12,641 nt of DNA, from NCBI GenBank assembly GCA_938039305.1, contig CALHUZ010000366.1, positions 1 to 12,641 on the forward strand, in the 5' to 3' direction. A model generated the notes under the pieces. The model made no database searches and was not told where the DNA came from. It saw nothing but the letters and a program-made list of their open reading frames with translations. Positions 1-8,225 of this stretch are shown piece by piece; position 1 is the stretch's first letter, and each line of letters opens with the position of its first letter. Made by a program: the position numbers and the translations under genes. Source of the stretch: an uncultured Saprospiraceae bacterium. GTDB lineage: Bacteria > Bacteroidota > Bacteroidia > Chitinophagales > Saprospiraceae.

Positions 1-2
1 TA

Positions 3-2636
3 AATAAAGAATCCGCTAATCAATATTCATATCTCTTCACAAATGTCAGAAGCGATACAGAATTCAAAGTATATGCCGGAAGTTTTGGAACCGCTGATCA
101 AAAGCTGACAGTACTGCCTAAACCTAAAATGGTAGATTTCAAAGTCTCTCTAAAGTATCCTCGTTACACAGGACGTGGCACAGAGCTGCTTCAAAATACT
201 GGAGACTTCGCAGTGCCAGAGGGCACAAAGGCAGAATGGATATTTGATACAAAGAGTACCGATGAAGTAACGATTAGATATGGTTCTGATGAACCTATGC
301 AATTAGAAAACGAAGGATCTGTATCTTATAAGTTTGAAAAGTCTATCTATAGTGACGCTGCTTACAGATTGTCATTAAGTAATGCTCGTGTGAAAGAAGG
401 TGATTCACTTTCGTTTTTTATAAACACGATCAAGGATCAATACCCTCAGATATCAGTTGACATCATACAAGATAGTCTTGAAGAAAATATTTACTATTTC
501 GTAGGTAACGCTTCCGATGATTATGCCTTATCGAAATTAGAATTTGTCTTCGAACATTTAGATGATAAAGGAGCCGTGATTACTAAAGGTTCTAAAAATC
601 TATCTGCAGCTATTAGCCCTCAAATAGATTATGATTATGTCCTCGATATTTTGGACTATGAACTTAAGCCTGGAGAGAAGCTCAATTACTACTTTGAAGT
701 ATATGACAATGATGGAGTACATGGCGCTAAGTCAAGTAAGACTTCTGTTATGGCTCACCAGAAGAAGAGTTTAGAAGAGCTTTCATTAGAGGAAGAGGAG
801 AACGAGCAGGAGATAAAAGACAAGCTCAAGGATGGTATAGAGGAGTCAAAGAAGATACAAGAGGATCTGCAGAAGCTCAGAGAGAAGCTATTGCAAAAGG
901 AAGAGCCAGACTGGCAAGACAAGAAGGAATTAGAAAAACTCTTAGAGCGCCAACAGCAGCTTCAAGAGAATCTTAAAGATGTTAAAGAAGCCAGTCAGCA
1001 GAACATGAAAAATCAAAAGGAGATGCAATCTATGTCTCCTGAAATGATGGAAAAGCAACAGCGACTTCAAGAGCTAATGGAAGAGACTGTGAATGAGGAT
1101 ATGGAAAAGCTCATGGAGCAGATCCAAGAGATGATGCAGGAGATGAATAAAGAGCAGTCTCTTGAGATGATGGAAGAATTTGAAATGAATGAAGAACAAC
1201 TTGAAGACCAGATGGAGCGTCTTGAGGAGCTATATAAGCAGCTTGAAGTTGAAAAGGAGATGGAAGAGGCCATTGACAAATTAGAAGAGCTAAGTGAAAA
1301 GTTAGAAGAGTTAAGTGAAGAAACTAAAGAAGAAAAGAAGCCTACAGAAGAGTTGAAAAAAGAGCAAGAGGAGATCAATAAAGAGTTTGAAAAACTCAAA
1401 GAGGAGATGGAAGAGACTCTTGAGAAAAATGAAGAATTAGAACAACCAGAACCTTTGGCCGATGATATGCCTGAGCAGATGGAGGAGGTAAGTGACGACC
1501 TTGAGGAAAGTGAAGAGTCACTTGAATCAGAAGAAAATCAGAAAGCTGCAAAAGCTCAAAAGCAGGCAGCACAGAAAATGAAAAAAATGGCTGGTAGTAT
1601 GAAAGGCCAGATGCAAGCAGGGGAGTCTAAGGAAATGTCAGAAGATATAGAAACCATCAGACAGCTTTTAGAAAATCTTGTGACACTTTCATTCGAACAA
1701 GAAGGACTAGTCAGTTCAATTAATAGAACAGTCGTTAACACTCCTCGGTATGTTTCGCTACTTCAAGATCAGATGAAGGTTCAAGATGATTTTCAAGTTG
1801 TACAAGATACTTTGCAATCGCTTGCTAAGCGTAATCCAGATATAGAGACTTTTGTATTAGAAAAAGTGACTGAGATAAAGCATAATCTTTCTGGTAGTCT
1901 GACTCAACTTGAGGCAAGAAAAAAACCAGAAGCGAATCAAAGTCAACGGTCGACAATGAAAAGTTTGAACGATCTGGCACTAATGTTGTCTGAGAGTATG
2001 GAGCAGATGCAACAACAAATGGCAGGGATGATGTCCGGTAGCCAGATGTGTCAAAATCCAGGAAAAAAACCTGGAGGCAAAAGCGGAAAAAAGGGTAGTA
2101 GTCCTGGACCTGGAGATAAAATCTCTGAGGGCCAAGAGAAGATGAGCGAACAACTCAAAAAAATGATGGAGAATCAGAAGGGTAAAGCCAAAGGTGGGAA
2201 AGGTAACGGAGCTAAAGACTTTGCCGAAGCTGCAGCGCGACAAGCAGCCCTCCGTAAAGCTTTACAAGATCTTGGCAAAGAACAACAAGAACAAGGTCAA
2301 GGAGCCTCTGATGAACTCCAGAAGATCATCGATGAGATGAACAAGCAAGAGATCGATCTCGTCAATAAGCGCCTCGACAATGAGATGCTTTCACGTCAGC
2401 AAGAGATCCTCACCCGACTACTCGAGGCAGAATCCGCCCAGAAAGAAAGAGAATTAGACGATAAGCGCAAATCCGAAGCAGGAGAGAATACCAAGCGCGA
2501 AGTACCACCAAGTATCGAAGAATACATCAAGAAGCGCAAGTCTCTTCTTGAACAGTATAAATATGCATCACCACAAATGAGACCCCATTACAAGCAATTG
2601 GTTGATGAATATTATAAGAAACTAAAAAGAGCTTAA
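3..2636 (+). CDS. DUF4175-family coiled-coil protein, 3' part (5' end outside window)
   Basis: The reading frame is open from the first complete codon at position 3, and the 42 residues before the first ATG (129) read as natural protein, so the gene starts upstream and 129 is not the true start. 877 residues are visible. The first ~250 look beta-rich and Ig-like (segments such as KVSLKYPRYTG). Residues ~254-520 are an extreme Glu/Lys/Gln/Met-rich coiled coil with runs like MMEKQQRLQELMEE. Around 686-733 there is a Gly/Lys/Pro-rich flexible linker, followed by a conserved-looking helix (ARQAALRKALQDLGKE) and a charged C-terminal helix. Bacteroidota DUF4175 proteins are about 1,100 residues with N-terminal membrane helices, which would lie in the missing part. 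Molecular function is unknown; a membrane-anchored scaffold is a guess. The next gene starts 9 bp after the stop, so co-transcription with it is likely. Confidence 0.85.
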   Translation, partial: NKESANQYSYLFTNVRSDTEFKVYAGSFGTADQKLTVLPKPKMVDFKVSLKYPRYTGRGTELLQNTGDFAVPEGTKAEWIFDTKSTDEVTIRYGSDEPMQLENEGSVSYKFEKSIYSDAAYRLSLSNARVKEGDSLSFFINTIKDQYPQISVDIIQDSLEENIYYFVGNASDDYALSKLEFVFEHLDDKGAVITKGSKNLSAAISPQIDYDYVLDILDYELKPGEKLNYYFEVYDNDGVHGAKSSKTSVMAHQKKSLEELSLEEEENEQEIKDKLKDGIEESKKIQEDLQKLREKLLQKEEPDWQDKKELEKLLERQQQLQENLKDVKEASQQNMKNQKEMQSMSPEMMEKQQRLQELMEETVNEDMEKLMEQIQEMMQEMNKEQSLEMMEEFEMNEEQLEDQMERLEELYKQLEVEKEMEEAIDKLEELSEKLEELSEETKEEKKPTEELKKEQEEINKEFEKLKEEMEETLEKNEELEQPEPLADDMPEQMEEVSDDLEESEESLESEENQKAAKAQKQAAQKMKKMAGSMKGQMQAGESKEMSEDIETIRQLLENLVTLSFEQEGLVSSINRTVVNTPRYVSLLQDQMKVQDDFQVVQDTLQSLAKRNPDIETFVLEKVTEIKHNLSGSLTQLEARKKPEANQSQRSTMKSLNDLALMLSESMEQMQQQMAGMMSGSQMCQNPGKKPGGKSGKKGSSPGPGDKISEGQEKMSEQLKKMMENQKGKAKGGKGNGAKDFAEAAARQAALRKALQDLGKEQQEQGQGASDELQKIIDEMNKQEIDLVNKRLDNEMLSRQQEILTRLLEAESAQKERELDDKRKSEAGENTKREVPPSIEEYIKKRKSLLEQYKYASPQMRPHYKQLVDEYYKKLKRA
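1281..1322 (+). repeat. Two tandem 21-bp coiled-coil repeat units
   Basis: Two adjacent 21-nt units encode LEELSEK and LEELSEE, each one coiled-coil heptad. They differ at only three bases. This is a recent-looking heptad duplication inside the DUF4175 coiled coil, in frame and so length-variable without frameshift. Confidence 0.7.
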
Positions 2637-2645
2637 CCAGCCTGA

Positions 2646-3044
2646 ATGACAAATCAAACACTAACACTTCCGTCGAGTACGCAGAGTATCTGTAAGTTAG
2701 AAGAGTTCATACAATGCATTGCTCAGCAATACAACGTGTGCCAGAACAAATTTCCAGATATACTAATCAGCCTCACCGAGGCAGTGAATAATGCGATCAT
2801 ACATGGAAACAAAGAGTCCTCGGACAAATACGTTCAGATAGTTCTGAAAAAGACTAATCTGGGCTTATCCTTCACGGTTCATGATGAAGGACCGGGCTTT
2901 AACCCTAAGAGTGTCCCAGATCCAACTCGCCCAGAACATTTAGACTGTTGTGGCGGACGCGGCGTCTTCTTGATCAAGCAACTTGCTGATGATGTAAGAT
3001 ACCTGAACGAAGGCCGAACTGTGAGGATGGAGTTCTCTATATGA
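2646..3044 (+). CDS. RsbW/SpoIIAB-like ATP-binding protein (HATPase_c fold)
   Basis: This 132-residue protein has the GHKL ATPase core and little else. The N box is LTEAVNNAIIHGN (43-55, with E45, N49 and H53), the G1 box is DEGPGF (80-85), and the G2 box is GGRGVFLIKQLAD (103-115). Size and motifs match anti-sigma-factor serine kinases of the RsbW/SpoIIAB group, which phosphorylate an anti-anti-sigma partner or bind a sigma factor. No STAS-domain partner, sigma factor or phosphatase gene lies next to it in this window, so the target is unknown. It starts 9 bp after the DUF4175 stop, and its stop overlaps the ybeY start (ATGA). There is no strong Shine-Dalgarno; the nearest purine stretch (aaaaagag) is about 14 bp upstream. 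The cluster DUF4175-ATPase-YbeY recurs in Bacteroidota as I recall it, which suggests a constitutive setting. Confidence 0.85.
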   Translation: MTNQTLTLPSSTQSICKLEEFIQCIAQQYNVCQNKFPDILISLTEAVNNAIIHGNKESSDKYVQIVLKKTNLGLSFTVHDEGPGFNPKSVPDPTRPEHLDCCGGRGVFLIKQLADDVRYLNEGRTVRMEFSI

Positions 3045-3484
3045 GTGAAGCGTCGATAGAGGTTTTCTCAGAAGAGATCGATTTTCAGTACAAAACCCCA
3101 GATAACTTATACAGTTGGATTGCTTCAACCATCAAAGCCGAGGGCAAAAGCCTATCCTATCTTAATATTATTTTCTGTGATGATCAATACCTCTTAAAGA
3201 TAAATCAAGACTATCTACAGCACGATTATTATACTGATATAATCACTTTTCATTACGAAGAAGAAGCTGCTCCGATAGAAGGCGAGCTTTTTATCAGTAT
3301 AGATCGAGTTAAAGACAACGCGGAGACCCTTAAAGTATCCTTTGATGCTGAACTGCACAGGGTGATCATCCACGGAGTGCTTCATCTATGTGGATATGGA
3401 GATAAAGAGGAAGAAGAACAAGCTATCATGAGATCTAAGGAAGATGCTTATTTGAGCTTGAAGCCAAATTTGCCGAAAGGCTAA
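3041..3484 (+). CDS. ybeY: Endoribonuclease YbeY (rRNA maturation factor)
   Basis: YbeY is a single-domain metalloprotein needed for 16S rRNA 3'-end processing and late ribosome quality control in the cytoplasm. The 147-residue length is normal. Family motifs are YLQHDYYTDIITF (58-70), GELFISIDRV (81-90) and the metal site HGVLHLCGYGD (111-121). H111 and H115 are in place, but the third ligand of the classical HGxLHLxGYDH motif is Asp121 instead of His. I recall a GYxDK form in other Bacteroidota, so this is probably a lineage variant, not damage. The start codon lies inside the stop of the upstream ATPase gene (4-nt overlap), which indicates translational coupling. An A/T-rich gap follows the stop with no obvious terminator. 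Confidence 0.93.
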   Translation: MSEASIEVFSEEIDFQYKTPDNLYSWIASTIKAEGKSLSYLNIIFCDDQYLLKINQDYLQHDYYTDIITFHYEEEAAPIEGELFISIDRVKDNAETLKVSFDAELHRVIIHGVLHLCGYGDKEEEEQAIMRSKEDAYLSLKPNLPKG

Positions 3485-3567
3485 AACCCCTACCAGTCAA
3501 AATAGCTTAGAAATAATCTAAATAATATGACGGCCCTATGCTTCTATGGTCGCGCCCTATAAATCCG

Positions 3568-3600
3568 TAGTTTTGCGTGTGAAGAAGGGAGATGATTTTG
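3568..3600 (+). promoter_or_regulatory. Candidate sdhCAB promoter elements
   Basis: The 186-bp gap between ybeY and sdhC holds a perfect Bacteroidota -7 match, TAGTTTTG (3568-3575). A second, one-mismatch match is TGATTTTG (3593-3600), whose possible -33 TTTG (3572-3575) lies 17 bp upstream. The second arrangement would start transcripts near 3607 and leave a leader of roughly 65 nt before sdhC. The rest of the gap shows no RNA gene, terminator or convincing small ORF. Prediction is from consensus only. Confidence 0.4.
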
Positions 3601-3670
3601 CGGATAAAACTATTCGACAGAATTTATGAAGGTGAGGATATTGTCAAATGACTACTACAAAGACTAAAAG

Positions 3671-4354
3671 ATGGGTTGGTTGCTTAATTTTTTCACGTCA
3701 AGCATAGGTCGAAAGATCATTATGTCCTTGACGGGAATATTTCTGATATTATTTCTAACTGTTCACTTGATAGGTAACCTTCAGTTACTCATTGATGACG
3801 AGGGAAAGGCTTTCAATATCTACTCAGATTTTATGGGTAACAATACATTGATTCAGATCATATCCAAGGGTAACTTCTTCTTTATCATCTTACATACAAT
3901 ACAAGGGATTCTGTTGTACTTTAAAAATAAGAGTGCAAAGGGAAGTAAGTATGCTGTATCACCTAAGAACAAAACAACTTGGGCTTCGAAAAACATGGCT
4001 CTTCTTGGTACACTTGTTTTGGCTTTTATCTTGATGCACCTTGGACACTTTTTTTATCAGTTTAAGTTCAACGCAGCAGCTCAAGCAATGGCAAGTTATG
4101 ATGGAGTACAGATTATAGATTCTTATGCACGGGTTGTAGAAGTATTAACTGATCCCATCTGGCTTGCTTGTTACTTATTAGGTCTTGCAGTGCTTGCATT
4201 TCACTTAAGTCATGGATTTGGAAGTGCATTTCAGTCTCTCGGGTTAAATCATAAAAAGTATACTCCAATTATAAATTTTGTTGGAAAAGCATATTCAATA
4301 TTGATTCCACTGGGATTTGCAATTATTCCACTTTACTTATTCTTTACTAAATAA
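3671..4354 (+). CDS. sdhC: Succinate dehydrogenase cytochrome b subunit (b558 type)
   Basis: This is the membrane anchor of complex II, which passes electrons from succinate to menaquinone through heme b. At 227 residues it is the fused, five-helix cytochrome b form and replaces separate SdhC and SdhD. Approximate membrane helices are at 14-36, 67-83, 108-128, 162-183 and 203-225. Candidate heme-ligand histidines are H32 (in HLIGN), H75, H123 and H178/H181 ([11 protein letters not shown]). The N-terminus ([15 protein letters not shown]) is typical of Bacteroidota SdhC. An in-frame TAA at 3665-3667 just upstream fixes 3671 as the earliest ATG. It is the first gene of sdhCAB; sdhA begins 13 bp after its stop. 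Confidence 0.95.
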   Translation: MGWLLNFFTSSIGRKIIMSLTGIFLILFLTVHLIGNLQLLIDDEGKAFNIYSDFMGNNTLIQIISKGNFFFIILHTIQGILLYFKNKSAKGSKYAVSPKNKTTWASKNMALLGTLVLAFILMHLGHFFYQFKFNAAAQAMASYDGVQIIDSYARVVEVLTDPIWLACYLLGLAVLAFHLSHGFGSAFQSLGLNHKKYTPIINFVGKAYSILIPLGFAIIPLYLFFTK

Positions 4355-4367
4355 GAGATTGAGAGAT

Positions 4368-6362
4368 ATGAAGTTAAATAGTAACATCCCTGAAGCTGGT
4401 TCACTAGAAGAAAAATGGACAAAGTATAAGTCGAAGATGAACCTTGTGGCACCTAACAACAAGCGTCGTATCGATGTCATAGTTGTTGGTACTGGTCTTG
4501 CCGGTGCATCAGCCGCTGCAACGATGGGAGAACTCGGATATAATGTGAAGTGTTTTTCATTTCATGATAGTCCAAGAAGAGCACATAGTATAGCCGCACA
4601 AGGAGGAATTAACGCAGCGAAGAATTATCAAAATGACGGAGACAGCGTCTATCGTTTATTCTATGATACCATAAAAGGAGGTGATTATAGATCAAGAGAA
4701 GCGAACGTACATAGGCTAGCGGAAGTGAGTGTTGACATCATAGATCAATGCGTTGCTCAAGGAGTTCCTTTTGCAAGAGAGTATGGAGGACTTTTAGAAA
4801 ATAGATCTTTTGGAGGTGTTCAAGTTTCTCGAACTTTTTATGCGAGAGGACAGACAGGACAGCAGTTATTGATCGGAGCTTATCAAGCACTTTCAAGACA
4901 GATCTCAACAGGTCAAGTGGAGATGTACAATCGCCATGAGATGCTTGATTTGGTGAAGATAGATGGCAAGGCACGAGGTATCGTAACAAGAAATCTAATC
5001 TCTGGTAAAATAGAAAGTCATGCTGCTCACTGTGTAGTACTTGCTACAGGTGGATATGGCAATGTCTTTTACCTTTCTACTAATGCTATGGGTTGCAATG
5101 TTAGTGCAGGTTGGAGAGCAGTAAGAAGAGGAGCGCTCATGGCAAATCCATGTTACACTCAAATACACCCGACTTGTATCCCAGTATCAGGGGAGTATCA
5201 ATCTAAGTTGACACTTATGTCAGAGTCACTTAGAAATGATGGTCGTGTATGGGTGCCAAAGAAAGTAGAAGATGCTCAGGCGATTCAACAAGGAAAGAAA
5301 ACTGGTTTAGATATACCAGAAGAAGATAGAGATTATTATCTCGAACGTAGATATCCAGCTTTTGGAAACTTAGTACCACGTGATGTTGCTTCAAGAGCAG
5401 CAAAAGTGGCTTGTGACGAAGGCAAAGGTGTATCACCAACAGGTCTTGCAGTATATCTTGATTTTACAGATGCTGCTATCAGATATGGAAAAGCGAAAGC
5501 TCATTCTATGAATCTGGGTAGTTCTGCAGATTATAAAAAATTAGGACAAGAAGTCATCGCTGCGAAGTATGGAAACCTATTTCAGATGTATGAAAAGATT
5601 TCAGGAGAGAATCCATATGAATTTCCAATGAAAATTTTCCCAGCAGTCCATTATACAATGGGTGGTATCTGGGTTGATTATAATCTGCAGACCAATGTAC
5701 CAGGCTTGTTCTGTCTTGGAGAAGCTAACTTCTCTGACCATGGAGCTAATCGCTTAGGAGCCTCTGCTTTAATGCAAGGCCTTGCAGATGGTTACTTTGT
5801 GATACCTTATACAATTGGAACATTCTTATCTGATGAGATTAGAACACCTCAATTTTCTACAGATTTACCAGAGTTTGCAGCAGCTGAAAAAGCAGTAAAG
5901 GAAAGACTTTCTATGTTGATTAATATCAAAGGTGATCAGTCAGTAGAGTCATTTCACAGAAGGCTTGGAAAGATCATGTGGGAGTATTGTGGGATGTCTC
6001 GAAGTGCAGAAGGACTTACTAAAGGCCGTGATTTAATTAGAGAATTGAGGGCAGAGTTTTACAAAGACGTTTTCATTCCTGGTTCAGTGGATGAGTATAA
6101 CACTGAATTAGAAAAAGCTGCTCGAGTAGCTGATTTCCTCGAACTTGGAGAAGTCATGATGGTTGATGCACTGGATAGAAATGAATCTTGTGGTGGCCAC
6201 TTTAGAGAAGAGTTTAGATCTCCAGAAGGAGAGGCGATGCGAGACGATGAAAACTATACTTATGTTGCAGCATGGGAATGGGCAGATGATGGAAATCACG
6301 TCTTACACAAAGAAGAATTAGAATTTAAAAATGTAGAATTGAAAACAAGATCCTACAAATAA
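4368..6362 (+). CDS. sdhA: Succinate dehydrogenase flavoprotein subunit
   Basis: SdhA oxidises succinate to fumarate at a covalently bound FAD, linking the TCA cycle to the respiratory chain on the cytoplasmic face of the membrane. The start at 4368 is preferred over an earlier in-frame ATG at 4317, because 4317 lies inside sdhC while 4368 follows a purine-rich site (gagattgagag). It gives 664 residues. Visible features are the dinucleotide fold [10 protein letters not shown] (41-50), the FAD-attachment region [12 protein letters not shown] with H73, [12 protein letters not shown] (155-166), the substrate-site HYTMGG (H428) and [15 protein letters not shown] (H458, R462). The C-terminus is longer than in E. 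coli SdhA, as is usual for Bacteroidota enzymes. Fumarate reductase activity cannot be excluded from sequence alone. sdhB follows after 28 bp. Confidence 0.97.
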   Translation: MKLNSNIPEAGSLEEKWTKYKSKMNLVAPNNKRRIDVIVVGTGLAGASAAATMGELGYNVKCFSFHDSPRRAHSIAAQGGINAAKNYQNDGDSVYRLFYDTIKGGDYRSREANVHRLAEVSVDIIDQCVAQGVPFAREYGGLLENRSFGGVQVSRTFYARGQTGQQLLIGAYQALSRQISTGQVEMYNRHEMLDLVKIDGKARGIVTRNLISGKIESHAAHCVVLATGGYGNVFYLSTNAMGCNVSAGWRAVRRGALMANPCYTQIHPTCIPVSGEYQSKLTLMSESLRNDGRVWVPKKVEDAQAIQQGKKTGLDIPEEDRDYYLERRYPAFGNLVPRDVASRAAKVACDEGKGVSPTGLAVYLDFTDAAIRYGKAKAHSMNLGSSADYKKLGQEVIAAKYGNLFQMYEKISGENPYEFPMKIFPAVHYTMGGIWVDYNLQTNVPGLFCLGEANFSDHGANRLGASALMQGLADGYFVIPYTIGTFLSDEIRTPQFSTDLPEFAAAEKAVKERLSMLINIKGDQSVESFHRRLGKIMWEYCGMSRSAEGLTKGRDLIRELRAEFYKDVFIPGSVDEYNTELEKAARVADFLELGEVMMVDALDRNESCGGHFREEFRSPEGEAMRDDENYTYVAAWEWADDGNHVLHKEELEFKNVELKTRSYK

Positions 6363-6390
6363 ATATTATAACTCCAATAGAATATATAAT

Positions 6391-7146
6391 ATGAGCGGCG
6401 ATATCAATCTGACACTAAAAGTTTGGAGACAAGCAGGTCCTAAAGCCAAAGGCAAATTAGAATCTTACAAGGTAGTAGCTAATGAGCACATGTCCTTCTT
6501 GGAGATGCTTGATGTTCTTAATGAACAGCTCATCTCAGAAAAGCAAGAACCGATCACCTTCGAGCATGATTGCAGAGAAGGGATCTGTGGATCTTGTAGT
6601 ATGGTCATTAATGGACAGCCACATGGACCTCAGACTGGTACGACTGCATGTCAGTTGCACATGAGACATTATAAGGATGGAGAGACGATTGTTGTAGAGC
6701 CTTTCCGCGCGACTGCATTTCCAGTTCTTAAAGATCTCTCTGTAGATAGAAGTGCTTTCGATCGAGTGATACAAGCAGGAGGATATGTCTCAGTTAATAC
6801 TGGTCAGGCCGTAGATGGAAACTCTATTCCAATTGAAAAAGACCTTTCATTAAAAGCTTTTGATTCAGCAACATGTATCGGTTGTGGAGCTTGTGTAGCT
6901 GCTTGTCCTAATGGATCAGCTATGCTCTTTACTTCTGCTAAAGTGTCGCACCTTGGATTACTTCCTCAAGGTAAAGTAGAGGGAGTGAGTCGAGTTAAAG
7001 GAATGGTTGCTCAAATGGACAAAGAAGGATTCGGTATGTGCTCAAATATAGGAGCATGCGAAGCCGAATGTCCAAAGGAGATCTCCATTGACAACATAGC
7101 TCGAATGAATAGAGAGTATACTGGTGCTATGCTTGGTTCAGAGTAG
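6391..7146 (+). CDS. sdhB: Succinate dehydrogenase iron-sulfur subunit
   Basis: SdhB carries electrons from the SdhA flavin to the SdhC heme/quinone site. The 251 residues hold all three cluster-binding sets. The N-terminal [2Fe-2S] domain has CREGICGSC (C61, C66, C69) plus C87. The C-terminal ferredoxin domain has [12 protein letters not shown] (C162, C165, C168, C172) and [11 protein letters not shown] (C217, C223, C227). By analogy with E. coli, C162/C165/C168/C227 would hold [4Fe-4S] and C172/C217/C223 would hold [3Fe-4S]. It is the last gene of sdhCAB and faces a convergent gene whose stop is only 19 bp away. No hairpin terminator is visible in that gap. Confidence 0.97.
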   Translation: MSGDINLTLKVWRQAGPKAKGKLESYKVVANEHMSFLEMLDVLNEQLISEKQEPITFEHDCREGICGSCSMVINGQPHGPQTGTTACQLHMRHYKDGETIVVEPFRATAFPVLKDLSVDRSAFDRVIQAGGYVSVNTGQAVDGNSIPIEKDLSLKAFDSATCIGCGACVAACPNGSAMLFTSAKVSHLGLLPQGKVEGVSRVKGMVAQMDKEGFGMCSNIGACEAECPKEISIDNIARMNREYTGAMLGSE

Positions 7147-7165
7147 CGCAAATTGCCACCTTAAT

Positions 7166-7879
7166 TCAGATAGAGTTCAATAAATTATAGTACTTCAAGC
7201 TTTCTTCATATAGGCCTGTCAAATGTTGAGGCAATTCCCTTGAGCTTGTTTTTTGTTTTTGAAAACCTGTGCTTTTCCAGACATTTGAATACCAATGTTC
7301 TGCCCAGCAGCCATCTTGTTTGATCGGCCCAGCCTTCCATGATAGCATCTGATCGGAGAAAGGGATGTCCAGTTTAGTACAAAGCTCAGACAGTTGCCCT
7401 TGTGGATCAGAAAGTATGTCGTTAGAATCTATTACAATTGGTTGCTTACCTTGATCTATTAAGTATCGAGCTATCTCCCATTCACGCTTCAACCCTATAT
7501 CCCGCATAGTCGGGGTTTCAATAACTTGAGCGAAAGACGCAATCAATTGATGAGGATCTCTAATTAAGAAGACATTTGATAACTCCAAAAGAAACTTAAG
7601 ATCAACATCTTCATAGTGATGTGCCATTCCCTTGATAAAATAAATGGGCTCTTCTAATGCTTGAAAGATAAGTTGATCTTTTACTTGCTCTATATCGCCT
7701 GGCTGGCTTTCTAAGATACTTTGTGTGCCTGGGTGATAATCTACACCTGTATGTGTTAGATAATAAGCATACATAGGCTCATCTACGACCTCTGTGTCGC
7801 TTCTATTAGCAAAAGAGTACATCAGGGCCGTAGATATATTTCGAGGTCCTGAGATTAAGTTTATGCGTTTCGTTTTCAC
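7166..7879 (-). CDS. Sulfotransferase-fold P-loop protein
   Basis: This 237-residue protein resembles the sulfotransferase superfamily, specifically the short form often annotated as sulfotransferase or branched-chain-aminotransferase-like P-loop protein. An N-terminal strand-loop SGPRNISTAL (10-19) sits where the 5'-phosphosulfate loop of PAPS binds. FLIRDPHQLIASF (104-116) matches the 3'-phosphate-binding RxP motif region. The start is GTG at 7879: an in-frame TAA lies three codons upstream, and the next ATG would delete the P-loop. The GTG shares one base with the stop of the upstream alkyltransferase-like gene, so translation is probably coupled. No substrate can be named, and no PAPS-synthesis genes are present. 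No signal peptide or membrane segment is seen, so it should be cytoplasmic. Confidence 0.75.
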   Translation of the reverse strand: MKTKRINLISGPRNISTALMYSFANRSDTEVVDEPMYAYYLTHTGVDYHPGTQSILESQPGDIEQVKDQLIFQALEEPIYFIKGMAHHYEDVDLKFLLELSNVFLIRDPHQLIASFAQVIETPTMRDIGLKREWEIARYLIDQGKQPIVIDSNDILSDPQGQLSELCTKLDIPFSDQMLSWKAGPIKQDGCWAEHWYSNVWKSTGFQKQKTSSRELPQHLTGLYEESLKYYNLLNSI

Positions 7880-8214
7880 TATAGCTTATCTATTTCTTGA
7901 GGATGCCAGAAAAGTCCATCAAAGTCAACTACTTTATCATTCACCACTTCAACGCCTTCAGATTCTAATGACTCTTGCATAAGAGTGGGTGTGGAAAAAT
8001 TTAGCCTTCCGGATAGTTCACCTTTGCGGTTCACAACTCTATGGGCAGGAATATTTCCCATTTTGCTTTTGTTAGACTGAGTAAGAGCCCAACCAACCAT
8101 CCGAGCAGAACCTAATGATAAGTAGTCTGCAATGGCGCCATAATTAGTAACTCTGCCTTTTGGTATCTGTTGTGTCACATAATAAACTAACTCGAAGTAA
8201 CTTTGCTCTTTCAT
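7879..8214 (-). CDS. Alkyltransferase-like protein (Cys-less MGMT homologue)
   Basis: The 111 residues cover the DNA-binding and active-site domain of O6-alkylguanine-DNA alkyltransferase. IPKGRVTNYGAIA (17-29) is the start of the winged-helix region, SARMVGWAL (36-44) carries the arginine-finger position (R38), and IPAHRVVNRKGELSG (55-69) is the active-site loop. The acceptor Cys of the PCHRV motif is Ala57 (PAHRV), so it cannot accept an alkyl group. Known Cys-less homologues (ATL proteins, for example E. coli Atl with PWHR) bind O6-alkylguanine and hand the lesion to nucleotide excision repair. That role is inferred here. It is first in a two-gene unit with the sulfotransferase-like gene and diverges from the TrpF-like gene 11 bp away. 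Confidence 0.85.
   Translation of the reverse strand: MKEQSYFELVYYVTQQIPKGRVTNYGAIADYLSLGSARMVGWALTQSNKSKMGNIPAHRVVNRKGELSGRLNFSTPTLMQESLESEGVEVVNDKVVDFDGLFWHPQEIDKL
8198..8205 (+). promoter_or_regulatory. Candidate -7 box for the TrpF-like gene
   Basis: TAACTTTG is a perfect match to TAnnTTTG and ends 20 bp before the ATG at 8226. It lies inside the first codons of the divergent alkyltransferase-like gene. The nearest upstream TTG (8170-8172) is 25 bp away, longer than usual, so the -33 part is weak. Confidence 0.4.
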
Positions 8215-8225
8215 AATCAGATCTT

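Noticed and set aside
1067..1399. Long Ser-rich open frame on the - strand inside the DUF4175 gene
   Set aside because: It is the antisense shadow of the Glu/Lys-rich coiled coil (gaa/gag codons read backwards as ttc/ctc); the protein is low complexity with no family resemblance.
3472..3481. GCC-GAAA-GGC hairpin at the ybeY stop as a terminator
   Set aside because: The stem is only 3 bp and no T-run follows.
3546..3629. 27-codon ORF upstream of sdhC that could be a leader peptide
   Set aside because: Codons look plausible, but there is no clear ribosome site, the candidate sdh promoter elements lie inside it, and no attenuator hairpin is visible.
3648..3695. 15-codon ORF overlapping the sdhC start
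   Set aside because: It is out of frame with sdhC and ends just inside it; sdhC from 3671 matches the family N-terminus.
4317..4367. N-terminal extension of SdhA from an earlier ATG
   Set aside because: It would overlap the sdhC coding region by 38 bp and adds residues unlike SdhA; 4368 has a purine-rich site before it.
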